Positions 19,041 to 26,975 of a stretch of DNA of 64,000 bases are shown piece after piece; the stretch's first letter is position 1; each line of letters opens with the position of its first letter. Below the pieces are notes generated by a model, which saw only the letters and a program-made list of their open reading frames with translations, was not told the DNA's origin and made no database searches. The stretch comes from Melioribacter sp. (lineage in GTDB: Bacteria > Bacteroidota > Ignavibacteria > Ignavibacteriales > Melioribacteraceae): positions 100,868 to 164,867 of the forward strand of contig JAOACD010000015.1 of NCBI GenBank assembly GCA_026417975.1. The letters are read 5' to 3'. The translations under genes were made by a program, and so were the position numbers.

Positions 19041-20237
19041 ATGGCTTTCGAAGAAACATGGAGATGGTTTGGTCCTAACGACCCAATCACTTTGAAGGAA
19101 GTAAAACAAACTGGAGCTACTGGCGTAGTAACAGCATTGCATCAAATACCAGTAGGAGAAATTTGGACAGTTGATGAAATAAGTAAAAGAAAAATGTTAA
19201 TAGAATCGGAAGGCCTGAAATGGTCTGTTGTAGAAAGTCTACCTGTGCATGAAGATATAAAGAAGAGAAAAGGTAATTACAAGAAATATATTGATAATTA
19301 TAAAATTTCATTGCAGAATTTAGGAAAGTGTGGCATAGATACAGTATGCTATAATTTTATGCCAGTTCTTGATTGGTCAAGAACAGATTTAGAAACAATT
19401 TATGAAGATGGTTCAATAACAAGTAAGTTTGAAATAAAAGCTTTTGCAGCATTTGATTTGTTTATATTAAAAAGAAAAAATGCTGAAAAAGATTACACAG
19501 AAACTCAAATTAAAGAAGCAAAGGATTATTTTGAAAAATTAAATGATTTCGAAAAAGAAAAATTAACAAATACAATTTTATTTGCTCTTCCAGGTTCATG
19601 GGAAAAGTATTCTTTAGAACAATTTAAAGTGCTTCTTAACGACTATGCAGATATCACTGATAATGAACTTAGAAATAACCTTATTGAATTTCTTAAAGAA
19701 ATAATTCCTGTTGCAGAAGAATCAAATATTTTTATGGTAATTCATCCAGATGACCCACCAAGGTCCTTACTTGGGCTTCCAAGAATTGTTAGCACTAAAA
19801 ATGATGTCGAAAAAATTCTAAATGCTGTTGATTCTTTTTCCAATGGACTTACTTTATGTACTGGCTCTTTTGGAGCTGGATTGAATAATAACGTAATTGA
19901 TATAGCAAATACTTTTGCAAGTAGGATAAATTTTTTACATCTTAGAAATGTGAGAAAAAATCCTAATGGCGATTTTATGGAATCAGACCACCTTTATGGC
20001 GATGTAGATTTATATCAAGTCATGAAAATACTTTTACTTGAACAAAAAAGAAGAATAGAAGCAGGAAGAAAAGATATAAGAATGCCAATGCGTCCAGATC
20101 ATGGTAGATTAATGATTCCAGATCAACATAAAAAAGGTATTTATCCAGGTTACTCTTTATTTGGAAGGATGAGGGCGTTGGCTGAGTTAAGAGGATTAGA
20201 ATTAGGTATTATCAATTCACTAGAATTAAAAACTTAA
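19041..20237 (+). CDS. uxuA: Mannonate dehydratase
   Basis: Dehydrates D-mannonate to 2-keto-3-deoxy-D-gluconate, the third step of the glucuronate branch of the hexuronate pathway. The 398-residue protein is of normal length for UxuA, a metal-dependent TIM barrel. Family sequences include ETWRWFGPNDPITLKEVKQ (residues 4-22), GATGVVTALHQIP, FMVIHPDDPPRSLLGLPRIV, FLHLRNVRKNPNGDFMES and RPDHGRLM near the C-terminus; the conserved His, Asp and Cys/Arg residues supply metal ligands. It is co-directional and closely spaced with the SDR gene before it and the GH29 gene after it (12 bases), so all three are probably one transcript. Confidence 0.96.
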   Translation: MAFEETWRWFGPNDPITLKEVKQTGATGVVTALHQIPVGEIWTVDEISKRKMLIESEGLKWSVVESLPVHEDIKKRKGNYKKYIDNYKISLQNLGKCGIDTVCYNFMPVLDWSRTDLETIYEDGSITSKFEIKAFAAFDLFILKRKNAEKDYTETQIKEAKDYFEKLNDFEKEKLTNTILFALPGSWEKYSLEQFKVLLNDYADITDNELRNNLIEFLKEIIPVAEESNIFMVIHPDDPPRSLLGLPRIVSTKNDVEKILNAVDSFSNGLTLCTGSFGAGLNNNVIDIANTFASRINFLHLRNVRKNPNGDFMESDHLYGDVDLYQVMKILLLEQKRRIEAGRKDIRMPMRPDHGRLMIPDQHKKGIYPGYSLFGRMRALAELRGLELGIINSLELKT

Positions 20238-20249
20238 TTTAATAGATTT

Positions 20250-21560
20250 ATGAAAACCAACATTATAAAATTATTTATTCATTTTTTAATATTTTTTGTT
20301 ATTTACCACTCAAATCTTTTTTCTCAAGAAAACTATATACCTTCGCAAGAAAATATTAAAAACCGTCAATGGTTTCAGGATGCAAAGTTTGGCTTATTTA
20401 TTCATTGGGGAGTTTATAGCGTACTGGGCGATGGTGAATGGGTAATGCAAAATAAAAAAATTGATAAAAAAACTTATGAAAGATTAGCAGAGTTTTTCAA
20501 TCCTATTAGTTTCGATCCTACAGAGTGGGTTTCCTTGGCAAAAGATGCTGGTATGAGATATATTACTATTACTACCAGACATCACGATGGCTTTTCTATG
20601 TTTAATACAAAGGCAAGTAAATGGAATATTGTTGAAAGAACACCTTACAAAAAAGATATAATAAAAATGCTTGCAGATGAATGTCATAAACAAGGAATTA
20701 AAATATTTTTTTATTACTCGTTGGTAGATTGGTATCATGATGATTATTTCCCGAGAGGAATGACTGGTCAATACTCTGGAAGAAAAGATAGTGGCGATTG
20801 GAATAATTATATCAATTTCATGAAAACACAAATTACTGAATTACTTACGAATTATGGTCAAATAGGAGGAATTTGGTTTGATGGTTTATGGGATAAGAAA
20901 AATGCTGATTGGAAACTTAATGAGATTTATAAATTGATTCATCAACTTCAGCCCGGTTGTTTAATAGGGAATAACCACCATGTGGCTCCTCTTGAAGGCG
21001 AAGACTTTCAGATGTTTGAAAAAGATTTGCCTGGGAAAAATACTTCTGGATTTAACAGTGAATCCAAAATTGGTGACTTGCCTTTGGAAACATGCGAGAC
21101 AATAAACAACTCGTGGGGATTTAATCTTCTTGATAAAAACTATAAATCTTCAAAGGAACTAATTCAGTATTTAGTAAAAGCTGCAGGTAATAATGCAAAT
21201 TTTTTGTTGAATGTAGGTCCAATGCCAGATGGTAAAATTCAATCAGAGTTTGTAGACAGATTAAAAGAAATAGGGAATTGGTTAAAGAAATATGGTGAAA
21301 CAATATATGGAACAAGAGGAGGTCCAATTTCAGAAAAAAGTTGGGGAGTTACTACTCAAAAAGAAAATAAAGTTTTTGTTCATTTACTAAATTATGAAAA
21401 TAATAATTTATTACTTCCAGATTTTGGTAAGAAAATAAAGTCAGTTAAGTTATTTGATGGGACAAAACTTATTTACAAGCAAGATTCTTTTGGAATAGGC
21501 ATAAAGATTCCCCCAGAAAAAGTAGACCCGGTTGATACAATAATTATTTTAGAGTATTAA
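20250..21560 (+). CDS. Secreted alpha-L-fucosidase, glycoside hydrolase family 29
   Basis: Retaining exo-alpha-L-fucosidase of 436 residues. A signal peptide covers about 1-25 (cleavage near NLFSQ). The GH29 barrel follows with WFQDAKFGLFIHWGVYSV (41-58), the substrate-binding TTRHHDGFSMF (108-118), and the nucleophile Asp211 in IGGIWFDGLWD. A small C-terminal beta-sandwich ends the protein. It has no T9SS sorting domain, so it is probably periplasmic, acting on imported fucosylated oligosaccharides such as those from xyloglucan or decorated xylan. Some GH29 enzymes prefer other sugars, so the exact substrate is open. It is downstream of uxuA and ends near a strong bidirectional terminator. 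Confidence 0.9.
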   Translation: MKTNIIKLFIHFLIFFVIYHSNLFSQENYIPSQENIKNRQWFQDAKFGLFIHWGVYSVLGDGEWVMQNKKIDKKTYERLAEFFNPISFDPTEWVSLAKDAGMRYITITTRHHDGFSMFNTKASKWNIVERTPYKKDIIKMLADECHKQGIKIFFYYSLVDWYHDDYFPRGMTGQYSGRKDSGDWNNYINFMKTQITELLTNYGQIGGIWFDGLWDKKNADWKLNEIYKLIHQLQPGCLIGNNHHVAPLEGEDFQMFEKDLPGKNTSGFNSESKIGDLPLETCETINNSWGFNLLDKNYKSSKELIQYLVKAAGNNANFLLNVGPMPDGKIQSEFVDRLKEIGNWLKKYGETIYGTRGGPISEKSWGVTTQKENKVFVHLLNYENNNLLLPDFGKKIKSVKLFDGTKLIYKQDSFGIGIKIPPEKVDPVDTIIILEY

Positions 21561-21675
21561 AGATAATTAACTTTTTAAAATCGTATTTAAAAATTTATTT
21601 GCTGTACTGTTGTTTTAATTTCAAATTGTATTTTAGACTTTCAAGTTTAGTGATGTAAGATTAAACAAATTAAGT

Positions 21676-21704
21676 AGCCGGAGTTAAAAATTTTAACTCC
21701 GGCT
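21676..21704. terminator. Bidirectional hairpin terminator between converging genes
   Basis: A near-perfect palindrome, AGCCGGAGTTAAA paired with TTTAACTCCGGCT around a three-base centre, gives a 13-bp stem with a GC-rich base and AT-rich top. It lies between the GH29 gene (+) and the T9SS protein gene (-), so it can end both transcripts. The T-tract is short on either side. Confidence 0.7.
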
Positions 21705-21716
21705 TAGGAAATAAAA

Positions 21717-22784
21717 TTATTTAATTAAAATCATTTTCTTTGTTATAGATTGATTTTCAGTTTCCAACTTGTAAAAATATATTCCACTTGGCAAGCCGTG
21801 GGAATTAAATGAAGTTATATATATTCCAGGATTTCTGATGCCATCAACAATAGTTGCTATTTTATTCCCCATCAAATCGTAAATTGTAAGTTTAACATGT
21901 GTTTTTTTGTCGATGGAATATGAAATTTTAGTAGTTGGATTAAAAGGATTAGGATAATTTTGCATAAGTTCAAATTTGTAAGATAAAAATGGATGTTCAT
22001 TAACAACATTAGTTATAGGTGACGAGACATCTTTCCATGTAGTTCCAAGTCTTATTTCATCTACTGCCATCGTCATACCAACACCTTCTCCACCAAAGTG
22101 GACTACAATTCTATTGAAACCTTTTGGTAGCTTCCAGTTACCACGAGCATCTGCCATATTTGTGTCGGGTTCACCGCCGTTTGGGTCAGGGCTAACCCAA
22201 AGATGGACTCTAGCGGTAGAATCGCCAGACATTTTAATTCTTGCTACAAGCCATTGAGGACCATCTTTAGTCATATATGGTGAATGACCTTCATCGTTGT
22301 AAGTTGCAATTCCAATCCAATCGTTTCCCCATTCATGTCCTACACCAGCAAGTTCTTTTGTACTATCATAGACGCTTACCAGTGCCCAACCATTATCTGT
22401 GAATCTTTCAAGTTGGTATGCGCAACTCAACCAATAAATTGCATTAGCTTTTTGAGGCCATCTTTGTGCAAGGTATCTACCATATCTTTGATAGCCCCAG
22501 GCAGTTTTATTTGCACCCTTAATGTGATGACCTGTATTATAAATAGGAAAATTAATTTTATCGTTATAAGAAAAGCCTGTATCGGATACAATAAATACAT
22601 TGTAATGCTTTGCCCAAGAAGAATCGAATAAAATCCATGGGCCTCCCCAGCCGTCTTTTGCTTCCCCTTTATTATCGAGATAGGTGCCTAAAGGATAATT
22701 AAATGATTCTCGAACAGCACTTTGTGAGTATACCTGAGTTATTCCAAATAAAAATATAATTAGTATAGAGTTTAATAACTTCAT
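21717..22784 (-). CDS. T9SS-secreted protein with LamG/concanavalin-like body, function unknown
   Basis: A 355-residue exported protein. It has a signal peptide (MKLLNSILIIFLFGITQVYS), a beta-rich body (about 22-265) with GWGGPWILF, HEWGNDWIGIATYND and GEGVGMTMAVDEIRLGTTW strings resembling a jelly-roll carbohydrate-binding or LamG-like domain, and a C-terminal type IX sorting domain (about 280-355) with NYPNPFNPTTKISYSI and GIYFYKLETENQS. It would be released to or anchored at the cell surface. It has a good AGGAGG ribosome site. It is the only minus-strand gene in the xylan locus and shares its upstream region with the LacI regulator, so co-regulation with the locus is plausible. Enzymatic motifs are not recognised. 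Confidence 0.75.
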   Translation of the reverse strand: MKLLNSILIIFLFGITQVYSQSAVRESFNYPLGTYLDNKGEAKDGWGGPWILFDSSWAKHYNVFIVSDTGFSYNDKINFPIYNTGHHIKGANKTAWGYQRYGRYLAQRWPQKANAIYWLSCAYQLERFTDNGWALVSVYDSTKELAGVGHEWGNDWIGIATYNDEGHSPYMTKDGPQWLVARIKMSGDSTARVHLWVSPDPNGGEPDTNMADARGNWKLPKGFNRIVVHFGGEGVGMTMAVDEIRLGTTWKDVSSPITNVVNEHPFLSYKFELMQNYPNPFNPTTKISYSIDKKTHVKLTIYDLMGNKIATIVDGIRNPGIYITSFNSHGLPSGIYFYKLETENQSITKKMILIK

Positions 22785-23056
22785 AATTTTTTCCTCCTAT
22801 TAAATTAAAAAAGAGAAAGAGTGCAAACATTACCGCAAACCTTTGCATATTGTTTTAAAAAAATTTTTTAATTATGAATAACAATTTTTCTATCAATTTA
22901 TGTACCCTAATTTTTTTTCATAAGTATGGTGAATGTTTTAAGTAGAGTTTACTAAGTTTATATAATATTGATATATTTTAGATCAATAGTTTATATCAAA
23001 ATTATAATAATTTTTTAGTTAATATTTTATTTCTTATGAAAAATAACTGGTATATT

Positions 23057-23068
23057 TTTAACGTTAAA
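23057..23068. promoter_or_regulatory. CG-centred palindrome TTTAACGTTAAA (possible LacI-family operator)
   Basis: Perfect 12-base palindrome about 105 bases upstream of a second one of the same form. It lies about 190 bases upstream of the regulator start, in the shared divergent region. Assignment as an operator is inference from shape and context. Confidence 0.3.
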
Positions 23069-23161
23069 GAGTTTAACTTATTTAGGAAGATTAAGAACTA
23101 TTTGAGAAAGAAATAATAAACAGCTCAAGTTAAACTTATAAGTTGATAAAATTTTATATGT

Positions 23162-23173
23162 TCAAACGTTTGA
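23162..23173. promoter_or_regulatory. CG-centred palindrome TCAAACGTTTGA overlapping the regulator's -33 box (probable LacI-family operator)
   Basis: Perfect 12-base palindrome with the core AAACGTTT typical of LacI-family binding sites. Its right half (TTTG, 23169-23172) is also the -33 element of the predicted regulator promoter, so a bound repressor would block transcription. This suggests autoregulation. Confidence 0.45.
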
Positions 23174-23200
23174 TTTTAGTTTAATAATAAGATATTTTTG
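23169..23200 (+). promoter_or_regulatory. Predicted Bacteroidota-type promoter of the LacI-family regulator
   Basis: TTTG (23169-23172) and TATTTTTG (23193-23200) are spaced by 20 bases, an exact match to the TTTG-N19-21-TAnnTTTG consensus. Transcription would start near 23207, about 50 bases before the ATG. Confidence 0.55.
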
Positions 23201-23257
23201 TGAATTGAAAAACCATTAAACCGTTTTAATTGACCAATTTTTTTGTTGGAGCTTTTG

Positions 23258-24292
23258 ATGAAAAGAATTACAATAGTTGATGTAGCTAAAAAGGCAGGTG
23301 TATCAAAAGGAACTGTTTCAGCTGTAATTAATGGGAAAAACACAGTAAAGCCTGAAACGCGTGAACATATTTTGAAAGTGATGAAGGAGATGAATTTTAG
23401 GCCTAAAGGAGTAGCTAGGAATTTAAAAAATGGTCATCAAGATAAGAGTATTGGGATTATAATTAAAGATATCAATTACCCATTTTACACAGCCATAGCT
23501 ACAGGTGTTAAAGAATATGCAAGTAGTAAAGGTTATTCTGTGATTATTACTAGCTCAGAAAATAATCATGAAAGTGAAAAAAAATTTTCACATTTGTTTT
23601 CCACTAAGGATATAAAGGGTGCAATTATAGCACCTATTGTTGAAGGGACTGCAGAAATAGAGCATCTATTTAACTTAAAGATGTTGAATTTTCCTTTTGT
23701 ATTGCTTGAAGATGTTAAAGGTATACAAGCCAATGTTGTTGCTATTGATAATCTGAAAGCCATTAAACGAGCTGTTAAGTACTTAATGGATTGTGGGCAT
23801 ACTAAAATTGTACATTTTGCTGGTCCTCCTCATTCCTCTCACACTCAAGAAAGAATTGAAGGTTTTCGGCATGCATTTAGTGAAAGTACTCTTGTCTTTC
23901 ATCCAGATATGATAGTACAAATTGGCAGCGACTATGAAGAGAGCTACAAGAAAACTATAGAGTATTTTAAAAAACTAAATAAAGAAGATTACCCAACGGC
24001 TATAGTATGCTTTAATGACCTCCAAGCTCTTTCTGTAATGTTAGCATTAAAAGAACTAAATATTCGAGTCCCAGATGATATATCAATTATTGGTAATGAT
24101 GATATTTTTTATGCTAAAATTTATCCAGTTCCACTTACAACAATAAGAGCACCTCAAAGAGAAATTGGTAAAAAAGCTGCAGAAATTTTAATAAAAAATA
24201 TTGAGTCTTCTACATTGCTTCCTGTTGAAAAAGTAGTATTAGAAACTGAACTTGTTATTAGAGAATCTACTAAGGTATTAGTAAGAAATTAA
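23258..24292 (+). CDS. LacI-family transcriptional regulator
   Basis: A 344-residue repressor-type regulator, probably sensing a xylan- or uronate-derived sugar and controlling the surrounding locus. The N-terminal helix-turn-helix is classic (ITIVDVAKKAGVSKGTVSAVINGKNTVKPETREHIL, with VAKKAGVSKGTVS as the recognition unit). It is followed by the hinge and a periplasmic-binding-protein-like effector domain (IGIIIKDINYPFYTAIATGV and AIVCFNDLQALSVMLALKEL). The frame is open from a TTG at 23243, but the ATG at 23258 has GGAG 6 bases upstream and gives the normal LacI N-terminus. It is flanked by candidate operators on both sides, including one at the symporter promoter downstream. Confidence 0.95.
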   Translation: MKRITIVDVAKKAGVSKGTVSAVINGKNTVKPETREHILKVMKEMNFRPKGVARNLKNGHQDKSIGIIIKDINYPFYTAIATGVKEYASSKGYSVIITSSENNHESEKKFSHLFSTKDIKGAIIAPIVEGTAEIEHLFNLKMLNFPFVLLEDVKGIQANVVAIDNLKAIKRAVKYLMDCGHTKIVHFAGPPHSSHTQERIEGFRHAFSESTLVFHPDMIVQIGSDYEESYKKTIEYFKKLNKEDYPTAIVCFNDLQALSVMLALKELNIRVPDDISIIGNDDIFYAKIYPVPLTTIRAPQREIGKKAAEILIKNIESSTLLPVEKVVLETELVIRESTKVLVRN

Positions 24293-24305
24293 GCTCTTTT
24301 GAAAC

Positions 24306-24327
24306 TTAAAAAGCGTTATCTTTTTAA
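24306..24327 (+). terminator. Weak hairpin after the LacI regulator
   Basis: TTAAAAAG (24306-24313) pairs with CTTTTTAA (24320-24327) across a six-base loop; the right arm supplies a T-tract. The stem is AT-rich, so termination would be weak. Confidence 0.3.
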
Positions 24328-24365
24328 TTTATCCTTCAAATGTTCCTCTCTAAAATAATTTCATA

Positions 24366-24397
24366 TTGACATTTAGAAAAAATGTTTCTTATATTTA
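24366..24397 (+). promoter_or_regulatory. Predicted promoter of the symporter/xylan-degradation operon
   Basis: TTGACA (24366-24371) and TATATT (24390-24395) are 18 bases apart. Read as the Bacteroidota form it is TTG-N21-TATATTTA, one mismatch from TAnnTTTG. It is the best promoter in front of the GPH symporter. Confidence 0.5.
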
Positions 24398-24401
24398 ATC
24401 G

Positions 24402-24419
24402 GTTCAATTAATGTTGAAC
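24402..24419. promoter_or_regulatory. Inverted repeat GTTCAA-N6-TTGAAC over the expected start site (possible operator)
   Basis: A perfect 6-base inverted repeat with a 6-base spacer begins 4 bases after the predicted -10/-7 element, so a protein bound here would block the symporter promoter. It differs from the CG-centred palindromes at the regulator promoter, so a different regulator is possible. Confidence 0.3.
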
Positions 24420-24599
24420 TGATAAAACATAATTGAAAATTTTATGGACTCAAAAATTCAAATACCTACCTATACAATTAGTATTCTGAGACAATCAGTC
24501 CTTCTACAAAATTGGAAATTTGAGAAAATGATTATAATAAAGTTTATTATACACATTTCTTCGATAAAAAATTCTTAAAAAATAAACTTGAGGTAAAAA

Positions 24600-25991
24600 G
24601 TGCAAGCTGTTGAAGAAAAACTTTCGTTAAAAGAAAAAATTGGATATAGTTTGGGAGATACTGCATCGAATTTGTACTTCCAAACTTTCATGCTCTTTTT
24701 AATGTACTTTTATACTGATGTGTTTGGGTTGCCAGCCGCTGCTGTTGGAACTATGTTTTTAGTAACAAGGATTTGGGATACTATAAATGATCCTATAATG
24801 GGTACTATAGCAGATAGGACAAATACTAAATGGGGAAAGTTTCGTCCATATTTAATTTGGGCTGCAATTCCATTTGGAATTTTTGGTGTTCTTACATTTA
24901 CTACCCCAAACTTTGATACAACTGGCAAATTAATTTATGCATATATTACTTATAATTTATTGATGATGTCTTATACTGCCGTCAATGTTCCTTACTCAGC
25001 TTTAATGGGAGTTATTACACCTAACTCACTAGAAAGAACAGAAATTTCATCCTTTCGATTTGTTGCTGCTTTTATTGGTGGTTTGATAGTTCAAGCCTCT
25101 GTAATGTCATTAGTAAAATATTTTGGTAAAGGAAATGATGCAGTAGGATGGCAATGGGCAATGGGTACTCTATCATTGCTTGCTATTATATTGTTTTTCA
25201 TAACATTTATTACTACTAAAGAGAGAGTTTACCCTCCAAAAGAACAAAAAAGTAATTTTAAACAAGATTTAAAGGACCTAATTCACAATAAACCATGGCT
25301 TTTAATAGCCGGAGCTACGGTATTTCAGCTTGTTTATGTTGTGGTCCGAAATTCTTCTATAATGTACTATTTCAAATACTATATTAAAGATCAGCCATTT
25401 AGTTTGTTTGGTATAAATAACGTTTCATTTGATGTTTTGGCATCTTCTTTTATGTTATCAGGTACAATAGTGACAATAATTGGTGCTGTTTTAACTAAGT
25501 GGTTTGCAAAAAAGTTTGACAAGAAGAATACATATTCTGCAGCTTTAATTATTAGTTCTCTATTTTGTGCACTTTTTTACATTCTTAAACCTCAAGATGT
25601 TGTTGTTGCTTTTTTACTAAACTTTGTAGTTTCGTTTGCACTTGGTCCAGTTTCTGTTTTACAATGGGCAATGTACACAGACACAGCCGATTACTCTGAA
25701 TGGAAAAATGGTAGAAGAGCTACAGGATTAGTTATGGCAGCATCTTTATTCTCCTTAAAATTAGGTCTTACTCTTGGGGGAGCAATTGTTGGTTGGTTGT
25801 TAGCATATTATGGTTTTGTTGCTAATCAAGAACAAGCTCTTGAAACAATAAAAGGAATTAAAATGCTTATGAGTATTTATCCTGCTTTGGCTGGGTTAAT
25901 CGGTGGTGCTTTAATGATTATGTATCCTCTTAACAATAAAATGATGCAGAAAATAGAATCAGAATTAGCTTTAAGAAGGTCAAATAATTAA
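24600..25991 (+). CDS. GPH-family (MelB-type) sugar:cation symporter
   Basis: A 463-residue inner-membrane transporter of the glycoside-pentoside-hexuronide:cation symporter family with 12 predicted membrane segments. Diagnostic strings are KEKIGYSLGDTASNLYFQ (12-29), the DPIMGTIADRTNTKWGKFRPYLIW loop (around 65-88), with the cation-binding Asp residues, and DTADYSEWKNGRRATGLVMA in the C-terminal half. The GTG start has an ideal GAGGTAAAA site. It leads the xylan gene group, so xylo-oligosaccharides, xylose or (methyl)glucuronate-bearing oligosaccharides are the likely cargo. No SusC/SusD pair is present, so how the substrate crosses the outer membrane is not shown here. Confidence 0.94.
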   Translation: MQAVEEKLSLKEKIGYSLGDTASNLYFQTFMLFLMYFYTDVFGLPAAAVGTMFLVTRIWDTINDPIMGTIADRTNTKWGKFRPYLIWAAIPFGIFGVLTFTTPNFDTTGKLIYAYITYNLLMMSYTAVNVPYSALMGVITPNSLERTEISSFRFVAAFIGGLIVQASVMSLVKYFGKGNDAVGWQWAMGTLSLLAIILFFITFITTKERVYPPKEQKSNFKQDLKDLIHNKPWLLIAGATVFQLVYVVVRNSSIMYYFKYYIKDQPFSLFGINNVSFDVLASSFMLSGTIVTIIGAVLTKWFAKKFDKKNTYSAALIISSLFCALFYILKPQDVVVAFLLNFVVSFALGPVSVLQWAMYTDTADYSEWKNGRRATGLVMAASLFSLKLGLTLGGAIVGWLLAYYGFVANQEQALETIKGIKMLMSIYPALAGLIGGALMIMYPLNNKMMQKIESELALRRSNN

Positions 25992-26007
25992 TAAATAGGA
26001 GGGTGAA

Positions 26008-26859
26008 TTGTTACGTAAAATTACAATAATAATTTTCCTTGGAATTTATAGCATTGTATTTAGTCAACCGATAGCAATAAATCCAAATGGTAATTTTGAG
26101 GGAGCAGTTTTAGGTCCAGCAACTGGGACAGAGATTCCAGGTTGGACGCTATTAGCAGAAGGAACAGGTAAAGCATACTTTGAAGTGGTTGGAGATACAG
26201 TTTATGATGGGACAAAAGCATTGATGGTTATTATAGATGCACTTGGCGCTAATTCTTGGGATATTCAAGTAGTAAACGAACCATTTACAGTTAAACCAAA
26301 TACAAAGTACACTTATACTATTTGGGCAAAAGCAGATAAGGCGGGTCCTATTGTTAATTTTACAGTTGGAGAACCAGTTACATATCGTGAATGGGGTAGA
26401 GCGCATCAAGTAGTAATGTCAACAAGTTGGAGAAAAATACAATTTGACTTTACTACCCCTGCTGGTGTTACTCAGGGGAGAGCACCTATTCATTTAAGTG
26501 AAAGCAGAAATGCTAGTTTTATACCTACTACTTATTACTTTGACAATCTCACTATCACTGAAGTTACCGTTGATGTTCAACAAGAGAATAAATTTACTAC
26601 TTACGAACTTTCTCAAAACTATCCTAATCCTTTTAATCCAGAGACAACTATTGAATTTACTTTGCCTGTCTCTAGTAAAATTCGTTTGAGCTTGTATGAT
26701 CTTTTAGGAAGAGAAGTAAAAATACTAGCCTCTGGAGATTATAATGTGGGCAGACATCAAGTAAAGGTTAATGCATCTGATTTAGCATCTGGAATTTACT
26801 TTTATAAGTTGCAAGCAAACAATTTTTCTGCTATTAAGAAATTAGTTGTAATGAAATAA
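26008..26859 (+). CDS. T9SS-secreted carbohydrate-binding protein (CBM4/9/22-like module)
   Basis: A 283-residue surface protein without a catalytic domain. It has a signal peptide (~1-20), a single jelly-roll carbohydrate-binding module of the CBM4/9/22 type (about 22-185: GNFEGAV, IPGWTLL, KALMVIIDA, VKPNTKYTYTIWAKA, YYFDNLTITEV), then a type IX sorting domain (~200-283, NYPNPFNPETTIEFTLP and GIYFYKLQA). It probably tethers xylan or xylo-oligosaccharides to the cell. The TTG start is placed by an excellent AGGAGG five bases upstream. It follows the symporter by 16 bases and is followed by a strong terminator, so transporter and binding protein form their own unit. Confidence 0.82.
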   Translation: MLRKITIIIFLGIYSIVFSQPIAINPNGNFEGAVLGPATGTEIPGWTLLAEGTGKAYFEVVGDTVYDGTKALMVIIDALGANSWDIQVVNEPFTVKPNTKYTYTIWAKADKAGPIVNFTVGEPVTYREWGRAHQVVMSTSWRKIQFDFTTPAGVTQGRAPIHLSESRNASFIPTTYYFDNLTITEVTVDVQQENKFTTYELSQNYPNPFNPETTIEFTLPVSSKIRLSLYDLLGREVKILASGDYNVGRHQVKVNASDLASGIYFYKLQANNFSAIKKLVVMK

Positions 26860-26878
26860 AGTGCTCTTACAGTTAAGA

Positions 26879-26933
26879 GGGGAATTTGGTTTTTAAATTA
26901 ATGGTGCCTCCATTTTCCAAGTTCCCCTTTTTT
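26879..26933 (+). terminator. Rho-independent terminator inside the xylan locus
   Basis: GGGGAATTTGG (26879-26889) pairs with CCAAGTTCCCC (26917-26927) with one G-U wobble. An inner stem AATGG/CCATT (26900-26904/26910-26914) folds the loop, and TTTTTT follows at 26928-26933. It separates symporter/CBM expression from the hydrolase genes. Confidence 0.8.
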
Positions 26934-26975
26934 ATTGAAAAGAAAAAATTATATTAAAAATTACAAAGAGGTAGT

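Larger units (their letters stand above)
22785..23257. other. Divergent intergenic control region between T9SS protein and LacI regulator
   Basis: These 473 bases hold no gene I can support. They contain an imperfect inverted repeat GCAAACCTTTGC (22835-22846) about 50 bases upstream of the minus-strand gene, two perfect CG-centred palindromes and a Bacteroidota-type promoter for the regulator (listed separately), and an imperfect palindrome TTAAACCGTTTTAA at 23216-23229. CG-centred AT-flanked palindromes are the usual form of LacI-family operators. Confidence 0.5.
24293..24599 (+). other. Intergenic region between LacI regulator and sugar symporter
   Basis: These 307 bases hold no coding gene. 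They contain a weak hairpin (24306-24327), a promoter (24366-24397) and an inverted repeat over the expected transcription start (24402-24419). About 180 bases of leader remain before the GTG start; I see no recognisable structured RNA in it. Confidence 0.5.
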
